From an uncultured Endozoicomonas sp. (GTDB lineage Bacteria; Pseudomonadota; Gammaproteobacteria; Pseudomonadales; Endozoicomonadaceae): a DNA stretch of 64,000 bases. Below are positions 1-7,222 of this stretch, piece after piece; the stretch's first letter is position 1, and every line of letters starts with the position of its first letter. The notes under the pieces were generated by a model that worked only from the letters and a program-made list of their open reading frames with translations, was not told where the DNA came from and did not search any database. The position numbers and the translations under genes were made by a program. The stretch spans positions 1-64,000 of the forward strand of contig NZ_CANMAO010000006.1 in the NCBI RefSeq assembly GCF_947495845.1. Reading direction: 5' to 3'.

Positions 1-56
1 TTTGCGATTCCGGAATAAGTAAAACTGGCTAGAAGCCTTGGTGCTGTTGACTGGAA

Positions 57-773
57 TCACTTCAGCGGGAATTGCTGAGGAGCGGCAGTCATACCACCAG
101 GTTGTTTTAGATAGATTTTGACCTCTGCTAACGCAGTTTGGCACCCTGCATTAGATAGTTCCTTATCAGATAAGTAATGCATATCTGAGTTGCCTTCAAA
201 TCCATAAATCTCAGTTATATCATTTACATCATTTACACCAACTTCGTTCTTAGCCGTAACTTTTTGCTTAGCTAAATGCAAATACTGAGGATTGTTTTGA
301 GAGTATTCATTCGTACAATTATCAGCAAGTGCTGTAGTTATAGAATAATAATCTAGCTGCTCTGGTGCCTCGGCTACTGACCGATTCAAAGTTGAGTTTT
401 CAGAAGCGCTCAGTATGCTTTGTACTTTCAATTTTGATTCCAATCCAGGAATATAAATAACTTTATTACCATTACTGTAATAGCTTGCATTGCCATCACT
501 AAGTAGAGACTCATTACTTATAAGCGTAATTCGAGAAATAAAATCTAGGATATCTGAATCATAAGCAGTCATATCTAACAACTGTATAATTTGTTTCTGA
601 CTAGAAATTATATTTTTAACTTCCTCAATGCTTGTGGATGGAGTGATGAATAACGATGGATTGATTAACAATTCCGAATAAGGATTAACTAGACCTTGCT
701 CAACATTAGCATAGGATAGGTTAGAAGCTACTACTGAAGAAAGAAGCATTAACTTAAATGATTTCTGATTCAT
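57..773 (-). CDS. hypothetical secreted protein, 238 aa
   Basis: I do not recognise a family. The N-terminus has a lysine-containing start, a hydrophobic stretch (LMLLSSVVASNL) and a probable signal peptidase I site after SYA near residue 22, so the mature protein is probably periplasmic or secreted. The rest is polar, rich in Asn, Ser and Glu, with two cysteines in the second half that could form a disulfide, and no obvious repeat or catalytic motif. It stands alone on the minus strand, with nothing upstream for about 775 bases. The start ATG is the only one that gives a signal peptide. Function unknown. Confidence 0.65.
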   Translation of the reverse strand: MNQKSFKLMLLSSVVASNLSYANVEQGLVNPYSELLINPSLFITPSTSIEEVKNIISSQKQIIQLLDMTAYDSDILDFISRITLISNESLLSDGNASYYSNGNKVIYIPGLESKLKVQSILSASENSTLNRSVAEAPEQLDYYSITTALADNCTNEYSQNNPQYLHLAKQKVTAKNEVGVNDVNDITEIYGFEGNSDMHYLSDKELSNAGCQTALAEVKIYLKQPGGMTAAPQQFPLK

Positions 774-1548
774 AAATGTTCACCTTAACATAGGATGCAA
801 TTCAGCAATTATTCACGCACTTATAACGTGGTATTTACTTAAGCCCACAAAAGTTCGGCGTAAAAACGTCAGCATTATGGTATCGTCAGCAACATATCAC
901 ATGTGTTAACCTTTAAAATCTACTCATGCTACCTTCATCTTTACCTACTTCTGATTAACATCATTTAATTGGCATAATTGTTAGTCGTAAATATGCAGTC
1001 GTTTTCGGTTTGGGGCGCCACTTCCTATCTCTAGTAGTTATGAGGAAAACTCAAAGATAAGGAGCAGAATAAGGCGAAAAAATGAGTAATGGTGAGCAAT
1101 GCATAGGTAGACACTCAATCATGAGGTTGAAGGGCTCTTCAACTTACCGACTATCAAAGAAGTCATATAATCAACGCATACTCTACACGACAGTTGAAGT
1201 TAATATAGGTCAGGTTTGAGATATGCACAAAGTATTTTTCAACACGACTGTCCGGTTAAGCACAAACCAGCTCCAGATTCCGCGATAAATTGGCTTAAAT
1301 TCTATCTGGCGGGTCAAGTAAAGAACCCACGTCCTTAGAACTTGGTTTTGCCTGAGCCTCCTAAAATGGGGCTGTATGCCACCGCCCCCACCACAGTCGA
1401 GGCACAGGACACAGCAACACATGCCTCATTAGTGCTTGATGGTTTTGATAAAGCGTATTATTCAAACTGCCGTAAGACAGCATCTACTATTGCAGATATT
1501 GCAGAGGCTCCGATAGACTGAAAACAAATCAGCAAAAGGAACACACCT
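774..1548. other. gene-poor stretch before the toxin-antitoxin region
   Basis: About 775 bases without a convincing gene. A 51-codon + strand frame runs from ATG 1366 to TGA 1521, and a Gly/Cys-rich minus frame lies at 1210-1422. Neither shows a recognisable domain or a good ribosome-binding site. With the antitoxin scrap that follows, the stretch reads as decayed accessory DNA. Confidence 0.4.
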
Positions 1549-1689
1549 ATGGATACACAAACCCTGAGCTATCTGAAGCAAAATGCGGCCAAGTTGGATG
1601 TAGATGATGGTCCTTTGCGAAATACCCCGCATGGCTTGCCGGTTCACCGGGTTTATTCAGAGCAGGAAGTGCAAATGCGCGATGAGTAA
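1549..1689 (+). pseudogene. Phd/YefM-type antitoxin fragment
   Basis: This short frame encodes 46 residues beginning MDTQTLSYLKQNAA and ending EQEVQMRDE. The start, middle (PLRNTPHGLPVHRVYS) and end resemble the N-terminal half of Phd/YefM antitoxins, which begin with a similar helix, carry a 'T-x-N-G-x-P' strand and end this region with '..RDE'. A full antitoxin has about 75-90 residues, so the toxin-binding tail is missing or frameshifted. An AAAGGA ribosome-binding site precedes the ATG. No partner toxin is seen in phase. I infer a decayed antitoxin. Confidence 0.5.
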
Positions 1690-1776
1690 ACCGGTCATCG
1701 TTGATATCACTGAAACGGCACGCTTCCTCATGCCTCTACCCTAAGCCCGACGCCTGCCTGGCACACAATGATATTG

Positions 1777-2085
1777 TTATCGGTTATGCGCTATGAAGTG
1801 AGTTTCTACATCCATGCTTTTGTGGAGAATTCTCACAATCTGTATTTGATTCTTACCAGATTGCCTAAAATAAACCATGTGACTACCTTGAGGGAATTTT
1901 AGATAACCTTCTCTGATTTCGTTACAGGATTTACCAAGACTGGGTCGCCCAGACAATAAAATAAATGTGTCGTTAAATTGTTTTAGGTAAAGATTCCTTT
2001 GCTCTCGTCCCCAACGTTTCATTGTGAACATTGCAATTTCTTTCAAGTCTGCCTTGGCTTTTTGGGTTAAGGCAAAAGACTTCAT
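1777..2085 (-). CDS. parE: ParE-family toxin
   Basis: A 102-residue RelE/ParE-superfamily toxin. Visible family features are the N-terminal amphipathic helix (LTQKAKADLKEIAMFT), the helix ending in RNLYLKQFNDTF, the central RPSLGKSCNEIREGYLKFP turn and strand, and the C-terminal strand IQIVRILHKSMDVETHF. ParE toxins of this type act on DNA gyrase and block replication when not bound by ParD. The gene overlaps the upstream antitoxin by ATGA (2082-2085), the classic antitoxin-first arrangement. Length and motif order are normal, so it appears intact. Confidence 0.9.
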   Translation of the reverse strand: MKSFALTQKAKADLKEIAMFTMKRWGREQRNLYLKQFNDTFILLSGRPSLGKSCNEIREGYLKFPQGSHMVYFRQSGKNQIQIVRILHKSMDVETHFIAHNR

Positions 2086-2324
2086 TGTTTATGGTCACTA
2101 TCGAGCTCGTTAATAAAGGTATCGTAGTCATACTCAGCAAGGCCGCTATTTTCGCCTTCGATAAGCAAATTTCTGAGGGTATTTAGTTTCGTTTCTTTAC
2201 TTTCCAGTAAACGCAGAGCTGCACGAATAACTTCACTGGCAGAGCCATAACGGCCGCTTTCAACTTGGTTGAAAATAAACGAATCAAAGTGTTCACCCAA
2301 GGTTACACTGGTGTTTTTAGCCAT
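2082..2324 (-). CDS. parD: ParD-family antitoxin
   Basis: An 80-residue ribbon-helix-helix antitoxin. MAKNTSVTLGEHFDSFI is the N-terminal strand plus first helix, and GRYGSASEVIRAALRLLE is the diagnostic ParD/CopG second-helix signature. The acidic C-terminal tail would wrap the ParE toxin. I start at the second ATG (2324) because AGGGAGGT lies just upstream. An ATG eight codons further upstream at 2348 has no such site. ParD dimers usually repress their own operon, and a matching palindrome lies at 2352-2378. Confidence 0.9.
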   Translation of the reverse strand: MAKNTSVTLGEHFDSFIFNQVESGRYGSASEVIRAALRLLESKETKLNTLRNLLIEGENSGLAEYDYDTFINELDSDHKQ

Positions 2325-2351
2325 ATTAGATACCTCCCTAATTATCATTGA

Positions 2352-2378
2352 GTACCAATATATACCTAATATTGGTAC
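2352..2378. promoter_or_regulatory. palindromic operator upstream of parDE
   Basis: An exact inverted repeat: GTACCAATAT (2352-2361), a 7-base spacer, then ATATTGGTAC (2369-2378). It lies 28 bases upstream of the parD start, where ribbon-helix-helix antitoxins bind to repress their own promoter. The AT-rich arms could overlap the -10 region. The symmetry is seen directly; the ParD-binding role is inferred. Confidence 0.6.
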
Positions 2379-2440
2379 ATATTATTCGCAAGTCAAGTCG
2401 GTGTCGGCGCTTAATAAAATCTCGTTCTTCCGCTGCGCTT

Positions 2441-2569
2441 CATCGGTTCTCTTTATCTGCTGAAAGCATTGAGGCATTCAAGCAAACTCTCATCCAGTTG
2501 CTGAATTCAGATTACGACACGAAACCTGTCATAATCGACAGAACGACCTATCATCAGATCCTAAGCTAA
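2441..2569 (+). other. possible tail of a truncated gene upstream of jetD
   Basis: An open + strand frame ends with residues resembling AESIEAFKQTLIQLLNSDYD and a TAA at 2567-2569, only 16 bases before the jetD-like gene. The frame has no credible start of its own, because it runs back into the parDE operator. The coding-like composition and operon-like spacing suggest the 3' end of a deleted upstream gene, possibly a Wadjet jetC. I cannot show the homology. Confidence 0.25.
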
Positions 2570-2585
2570 TGGGCACCGTACCAAC

Positions 2586-3755
2586 ATGATCACTCGGAGT
2601 GAACTGAAGAAAAAAGCACTGCGCCCCTGGACTTCCGGGGCTTTTCTGCAAAGTGTTCTGACCGGTGACCAGCTGTTCCCACTGGAAGTCACCTTCCGTA
2701 AGCCTGCCGGTAAAGTGTTGAGCCAGGATTACCTCAAAGTTCGGGACTGGATCACTCAGTTGAACAGTCACAGTAAGGCCGCCACTGGTAGCGGCTACCG
2801 TCTCGAATTTCGCACCATCAATCACAAGATGCTGGGTAGCCAGCGCATTCCAGAAAAAATCTTCTTTGATACTCGTGATGACTGGCTGAGTTTTATTGGC
2901 AAGCGGAAAGACTTCCGCCAGTTTGATGAACTGATCGGCACTCTACGGCGACAATTGCCGGAACTATTACCCTGGCTACAAAAGAAGCCTCTGAAAGCTT
3001 TGGAGCAACTGGAAAACTGGCCTCGGCTACTCAAGGTTTGCCACTATTTTCGCCTTAATCCAACACCGGATCGATATATACGACAACTGGATATTAAGGG
3101 CGTGGACAGTAAATTTATCGAGAACAACAAGGGTATTCTGTCGGAACTATTGAGTCAGATTCTTGAGCCGGAGGACTTTGACGGCACCATTACCGGTCTC
3201 GCTGAAAATGGTTTCGAACGGCGCTTCGGCCTGAAATATGATGAACCGCTGATCCGTTATCGGCTTCTGGACAGCACCGAACCCGTGACGGATATCACCG
3301 TCCCTCTGTCTCAATTTATAGACACCGGCGTCAGCACGGTTTTTATTACCGAAAACAAGGTGAACGGACTGGCGTTTCCTCCGGTAGCTGACGCCATGGT
3401 GATTTTCGGTCTGGGCTACGGTATCCGGTCACTGTCTTCCATCCACTGGCTAAAACAGAAAAACATGATCTACTGGGGTGATATCGATACCCACGGCTTT
3501 GCAATTCTCTCCCGGTTGCGTCAGCATTTTCCTGAAACCCGCGCCCTTTTAATGGATCAAAGTACTCTGCTCCAACATCAGCATCTCTGCGTCGAAGAGC
3601 CGGAAGACAAACGTTTTCTGGGCGAACTTGCTCACCTGACCAGTGATGAACAACAGCTGTTTGCTGAATTGAAAAGCAATCTACACGGTAAAAATCTCAG
3701 GCTGGAACAGGAAAGGATTGGTTTTGGCTGGCTGATGGAGGCGTTATCAATCTGA
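2586..3755 (+). CDS. jetD: JetD-like Wadjet nuclease subunit (DUF3322/DUF2220), orphan
   Basis: A 389-residue protein with the two-part architecture of JetD: an N-terminal DUF3322-type region (about residues 1-190, with PWTSGAFL and WPRLLKV) and a C-terminal DUF2220 Toprim-like region. The metal-binding signature is visible as TENKVNGLAFP (near residue 255) and YWGDIDTHGFAILSRLR (near residue 295), followed by RALLMDQSTL. In Wadjet systems JetABC forms an SMC-like complex that senses circular DNA and JetD, related to topoisomerase VI subunit A, cleaves it. No jetA, jetB or jetC is present. Upstream there is only a short truncated-looking frame and then the divergent parDE module. It is either a relic of a disrupted Wadjet locus or a lone DUF2220 nuclease. 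Confidence 0.75.
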   Translation: MITRSELKKKALRPWTSGAFLQSVLTGDQLFPLEVTFRKPAGKVLSQDYLKVRDWITQLNSHSKAATGSGYRLEFRTINHKMLGSQRIPEKIFFDTRDDWLSFIGKRKDFRQFDELIGTLRRQLPELLPWLQKKPLKALEQLENWPRLLKVCHYFRLNPTPDRYIRQLDIKGVDSKFIENNKGILSELLSQILEPEDFDGTITGLAENGFERRFGLKYDEPLIRYRLLDSTEPVTDITVPLSQFIDTGVSTVFITENKVNGLAFPPVADAMVIFGLGYGIRSLSSIHWLKQKNMIYWGDIDTHGFAILSRLRQHFPETRALLMDQSTLLQHQHLCVEEPEDKRFLGELAHLTSDEQQLFAELKSNLHGKNLRLEQERIGFGWLMEALSI

Positions 3756-3884
3756 ACATTAGCTCAACAGCTCAAATTATGATTTTAGGGGGCTAAAAAG
3801 CCCTATTATTCTGCCTTATGACCTCCCTACTGCCCATTTCGGGGTCGCCGTAGGTAAGTACCCAAAATTTTTTGATGCGTGTGA

Positions 3885-4220
3885 TTATTTGATGCGAGAA
3901 GCATCACTTAATGTGCGAGAAATCCATTGATTGATGCTTTGTCCGCTCACCTGAGCAGCTGTTGCAATAGTTGCATGCAATTCTGGCGGTATACGTAACA
4001 TGAGCTTGCCTGAATATGGTTTCTGTGGCTCTTTACCAATGGCTATGCAAGCTTCAAGATAATCCTCGACTGCTTCATGAAAAGCATCCTTAAGTTCGGC
4101 TACTGACTCACCATGAAAGCCAACCCTATCCTTAATGCCTGCAATATGACCAATAAAACACTCATCGTCATCGCTGTATTCAATACTTGCTGCGTAACCT
4201 TTATAAGTCATTGTATTCAT
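3885..4220 (-). CDS. hicB: HicB-family antitoxin
   Basis: A 111-residue antitoxin. Residues 1-60 form the HicB partial RNase H-like fold (YKGYAASIEYSDDDECFIGHIAGI, then SVAELKDAFHEAVEDYLE). The C-terminus is a ribbon-helix-helix DNA-binding module (KLMLRIPPELHATIATAAQVSGQSINQWI). It would neutralise HicA and repress the operon. Here the toxin gene comes first and overlaps hicB by ATGA at 4217-4220, the usual hicA-hicB order. It looks complete. Confidence 0.92.
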   Translation of the reverse strand: MNTMTYKGYAASIEYSDDDECFIGHIAGIKDRVGFHGESVAELKDAFHEAVEDYLEACIAIGKEPQKPYSGKLMLRIPPELHATIATAAQVSGQSINQWISRTLSDASRIK

Positions 4221-4471
4221 GGTTTGATTCCAATCCTGATTAGGAAATCTCGTGCATCTTTCACCTGATACGGCTTTGCCTCTTTCTCTGGATGAGGTCT
4301 ATGAAAAGTTCCAATTTCCCCACCTTTATGGAACCTCACACGCGATCCGCGCCCTTCGATAACTTCAGCTCCAACGGCAATGAAGAGAGCTTCTATGGCT
4401 TTCCACTCCAACTGCTTTGGCGTTGGATCTTTATATATCGCGATGAGCGTTTTTCGGTGTCTGGCATTCAT
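4217..4471 (-). CDS. hicA: HicA-family toxin
   Basis: An 84-residue double-stranded-RNA-binding-fold mRNA interferase. The N-terminal helix (HRKTLIAIYKDP..LEWKAIEALFIAVGAEV) is followed by EGRGSRVRFHKGGEIGTFHRPHPE, which carries the histidine-containing strand of this HicA subgroup, and by the C-terminal helix KDARDFLIRIGIKP. HicA cleaves mRNA and is inhibited by HicB, encoded immediately downstream. The upstream sequence is AT-rich and a plausible promoter region. Confidence 0.92.
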   Translation of the reverse strand: MNARHRKTLIAIYKDPTPKQLEWKAIEALFIAVGAEVIEGRGSRVRFHKGGEIGTFHRPHPEKEAKPYQVKDARDFLIRIGIKP

Positions 4472-4601
4472 GCATGACAGTATAGATTATAGTATCATTA
4501 TCTGATATCAACGTTTTAATGTTCTATAAGACATAAGTACATAACACTGTGATAATAAGACAGACAAGGCACCATTAACGATCTTGCAGAGAGAGCCCGA
4601 A

Positions 4602-5009
4602 ATGGATGACGTTATTCTTAACAAGCACACTATTATTGGTCGCAGCCTTAAGCGTGTGGCCGAAGAATACCATGGTAAAGAAGGTACGATTGCCACAGAC
4701 TTTGCCCAGCAGGATTCAGTTATTCTGAATATCCAACGGGTGTGTCAGGCAGTTCAGGATATTGCTAACCGTGTCATCCGTTTAAAACAGCTGGGAGTCC
4801 CAAAAAGTGCTCGTGAGTCTTTTTCCTTACTGGCTGACTCAAAAACCATCCCACCTGAACTGGCAGAAACGCTGACGAAGATGGTTGGGTTCAGAAATAT
4901 TGCCGTGCATGAGTATCAAAAATTGAATATCGATATTCTACGCGCGGTGATTGACAAGCATTTGTCTGAGCTAAAGAAGTTTGCAGATCTGATGCTAGTG
5001 CTTGAGTAA
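4602..5009 (+). CDS. hepT: HepT-like toxin (DUF86), apparently without its MntA partner
   Basis: A 135-residue all-helical HEPN-fold protein. The catalytic RX4HXY motif is complete: Arg98, His103 and Tyr105 in GFRNIAVHEY. In HepT-MntA modules HepT is the toxin and the nucleotidyltransferase MntA neutralises it by adding AMP to the HepT tyrosine. mntA normally lies immediately upstream and overlaps. Here only a 16-codon in-frame scrap (4559-4609, ending LAERARNG and a TGA that overlaps the hepT ATG) occupies that position. I chose ATG 4602 over 4584 because the family starts at this point. Without MntA the toxin may be silent, inactive or controlled elsewhere. Confidence 0.8.
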   Translation: MDDVILNKHTIIGRSLKRVAEEYHGKEGTIATDFAQQDSVILNIQRVCQAVQDIANRVIRLKQLGVPKSARESFSLLADSKTIPPELAETLTKMVGFRNIAVHEYQKLNIDILRAVIDKHLSELKKFADLMLVLE

Positions 5010-5017
5010 TTTGAACA

Positions 5018-5566
5018 CTATATATAAATATCATCCATAGACAGTTTCAGCTTGATGCTATCGAGCACAACCTGATCACCGGAACCATAAGTTGCTACCA
5101 CTTCAAAACGGCCGTTATGCCACATCCGTTTTTCTATAATCGGACGATCAGGGTCAACCACCAAATATTCTCCGTCAGTGGATTTTAGAATGTGTCCATA
5201 TTCCGCCGACTTATATACCCGATCGGTCAATTCTGTGCTTTCAGAGAGCACCTCGACCAACACAGTTGCGGACTCACACATATCCTTATATCGCCGATTT
5301 TCCTCACAGGAAACCATCACATCCGGGTAACGAAATGACTTCACAAATGCCGACTCCACCTTGAGTCTGACATCAGATGCAAAGACATCACAGGGCTTTC
5401 CCACTAAATGATTCCCCATAAGGCGGGCTATATTGGTGATTATCTTACCGTGCTGGATAGTCCCACCATCCATTGGGATCAAATAGCCTTCTATGTACTC
5501 ATTTCGAGAGCCTAATGATGCTCTTTCATGAACCAAGTAAGCATCAAGGCTGATTTGGTGAGACAT
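5018..5566 (-). CDS. Uma2-family putative endonuclease
   Basis: A 182-residue Uma2/DUF820 protein with the PD-(D/E)XK nuclease core. Motif elements are Glu26 in YIEG, Asp82 in RYPDVMVS, Glu105 in VLVEVLSEST and Lys119 in DRVYKSAEY, followed by the hydrophobic strand GEYLVVDPDR. The family is often found in many copies, near mobile elements; its substrate is unknown. The gene stands alone, convergent with hepT and separated from it by only 8 bases. All expected core residues are present, so it may be active. Confidence 0.85.
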   Translation of the reverse strand: MSHQISLDAYLVHERASLGSRNEYIEGYLIPMDGGTIQHGKIITNIARLMGNHLVGKPCDVFASDVRLKVESAFVKSFRYPDVMVSCEENRRYKDMCESATVLVEVLSESTELTDRVYKSAEYGHILKSTDGEYLVVDPDRPIIEKRMWHNGRFEVVATYGSGDQVVLDSIKLKLSMDDIYI

Positions 5567-5693
5567 GCTACAACCTGCCGAGTATTTTCTCGTTTATACG
5601 AATGCAATCAGGGTAGTTATAGAATCAGCTCTAAGCAATGACTGTTATGGGCTATCCCACACGATAGCTACCTGTTCCGTCTTCTCAAAGACA

Positions 5694-5939
5694 TCATGCC
5701 GGTTCATTCACCGCATAATCCCTTTCAATAAACTTCAGATGCGTTTCTATTGCTGCAATCTTACGCTGATTAGCATCAGTCATCGTCCATTGCTTTCGAG
5801 CTCGAAGTTCTTCCTGCAGCTTTTTCATTTCGGCTTGCGCAATAATCAGGCGAACTTTCATAGAAGGTATACGGCAGTAGTCTACGAATCCTGAATCAAG
5901 AGAAGGAACCTGTTTCCAATCGAACTGAGTCATCGTCAT
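5694..5939 (-). CDS. small hypothetical protein with coiled-coil region
   Basis: An 81-residue frame. From about residue 30 it is strongly helical and heptad-like (LIIAQAEMKKLQEELRARK), then continues ANQRKIAAIETHLKFIERDY. A TATAAT-like sequence (TATAATGAC) lies over the start. No family is recognised. Its place among toxin-antitoxin genes and its size would suit an antitoxin or regulator, but nothing specific supports that. Confidence 0.4.
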   Translation of the reverse strand: MTMTQFDWKQVPSLDSGFVDYCRIPSMKVRLIIAQAEMKKLQEELRARKQWTMTDANQRKIAAIETHLKFIERDYAVNEPA

Positions 5940-6066
5940 TATACGGCAGCTGTAGATTATACGATGATACTACAACTTGATGATTCGCTCCCCCTCACCC
6001 CCTGATTATTGACTCAAAGTTCGGATTAGATCTGTGAAATACTGAGCACAACGATTTTTCAACGCA

Positions 6067-6196
6067 ATATACCCATCGCCTTTCAAGATGCTACGTTGTT
6101 GTCAGCGTTCGCTCACCCCGATCACCTACTACTTGTAGGCTCACGGGGCTTCGCTCACTTGTCGCCTAGTAGCATCTTGAAATCCAATGGGTATAC
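6067..6196. repeat. MITE-like palindromic element, about 130 bp
   Basis: The left end reads ATATACCCATCGCCTTTCAAG then ATGCTAC (6067-6094). The right end is the near-perfect inverse, AGTAGCATCTTGAAATCCAA then TGGGTATAC (6169-6196). The interior contains two shorter inverted stretches around CGCTCACCCCG and CGGGGCTTCGCTCA. It has no coding capacity. The structure fits a non-autonomous miniature element or repeated palindrome in the promoter region of the next gene. Confidence 0.65.
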
Positions 6197-6275
6197 ACCA
6201 TACAGAACAGATGTATTTGACAATTAAAAACACCAATGATTTTCTAAAATCAGGTGACAAATCAGGAACTGCGCA

Positions 6276-7211
6276 ATGGATATGCGACACACCCTCGGTT
6301 TACTTCTGTTTTTCTCTAGCCTCTATCTATCATCCGCGGCGGCACAAGGTCCTCTTGAACCCGTAACCCTGCCTGGCCAATGCTTGCAGGCCGGTGCTTT
6401 CAAGCCGAAGGAACAAACCGATACGCTGCCAAAATGGCTATTGCAATGGCATCGGGCCAGAAGAGGTTACATCGTCACTTTGACCAATTGCGATCAACAT
6501 CGTCAGCAAGAATGGATAAACGATGATGGATCATTGACTGGCATGGAAGGCGAGCTGGCGGCCTTGCCCTTCAAACAACACGTCATACCTGTGATCAAAA
6601 AAGGTCGAACACTGATTAAAACGTTTCCCATTCAATGGCTACAGGGACGTCTGGTTTATAAAGGCCGGGATGGCCAGACCCGGTGCCTGATTCCCAAAAA
6701 TCGCTTTCACTTCGAGCACGCTTTATTGGAAGACTGTCTCCAGTCTCCCGATTTGCGCGAAAAAAGTCATTGGTATTATGCCATGCCACCAGCACCTGGC
6801 GAGGAAGGAAAGATTGGGCTTGCAGGTATTGATTCGGATCAGGATGGGGTGCGGGATGATGTTCAGCGGTTTATTGCTTCAACCTTTCAGGATGAGCCAA
6901 CTGAGAAAATGATGCCTGTCAGTAAAATGGTTATGGTCAGACAGGAACAACTGATTCATGCCTATGACAAACAAAAAGTACTGGCTCTTCTTCCTCAAAC
7001 GCTGGCATCACAATATTGCTTTTTTCATCATACTCAAGATGATTTTTCAAAATATCGTGTGCTGTATAAGCGGGTAGAGGCAAAGCTATACAACACTTAT
7101 GACAGGCTTCAAGCAAGAAACAAAATCAATAGCTACTACGGAGGAATGATCGTCGAAGACCCGGGAGACTATGAAAAATACTGTAATCAAGAACCTGTCA
7201 ATACTCCATAA
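6276..7211 (+). CDS. hypothetical secreted protein with calcium-binding-like motif
   Basis: A 311-residue protein with a clear signal peptide (hydrophobic TLGLLLFFSSLYLSSAAA, cleavage near AAA-QG). No family recognised. Residues near 190 read GIDSDQDGVRDDVQRF, an Asp-rich loop of the thrombospondin type-3/calcium-binding kind, followed by a helical region with TEKMMPVSKMVMV. Several cysteines (QCLQ, NCDQ, RCLI, DCLQ, QYCFF, KYCNQ) suggest disulfides in the periplasm. It lies 11 bases upstream of a secreted hydrolase and the two probably form an operon, so it may be a partner or cofactor of that enzyme. Confidence 0.65.
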   Translation: MDMRHTLGLLLFFSSLYLSSAAAQGPLEPVTLPGQCLQAGAFKPKEQTDTLPKWLLQWHRARRGYIVTLTNCDQHRQQEWINDDGSLTGMEGELAALPFKQHVIPVIKKGRTLIKTFPIQWLQGRLVYKGRDGQTRCLIPKNRFHFEHALLEDCLQSPDLREKSHWYYAMPPAPGEEGKIGLAGIDSDQDGVRDDVQRFIASTFQDEPTEKMMPVSKMVMVRQEQLIHAYDKQKVLALLPQTLASQYCFFHHTQDDFSKYRVLYKRVEAKLYNTYDRLQARNKINSYYGGMIVEDPGDYEKYCNQEPVNTP

Positions 7212-7222
7212 TTTGAGGATAG

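Noticed and set aside
1210-1422. 70-codon minus-strand frame with Gly and Cys runs
   Set aside because: No ribosome-binding site, no family; the glycine run reflects a CCCCCACC stretch.
4472-4520. Possible hicAB operator in the AT-rich upstream sequence
   Set aside because: Only direct TATAG-type repeats are seen, not a convincing inverted repeat.
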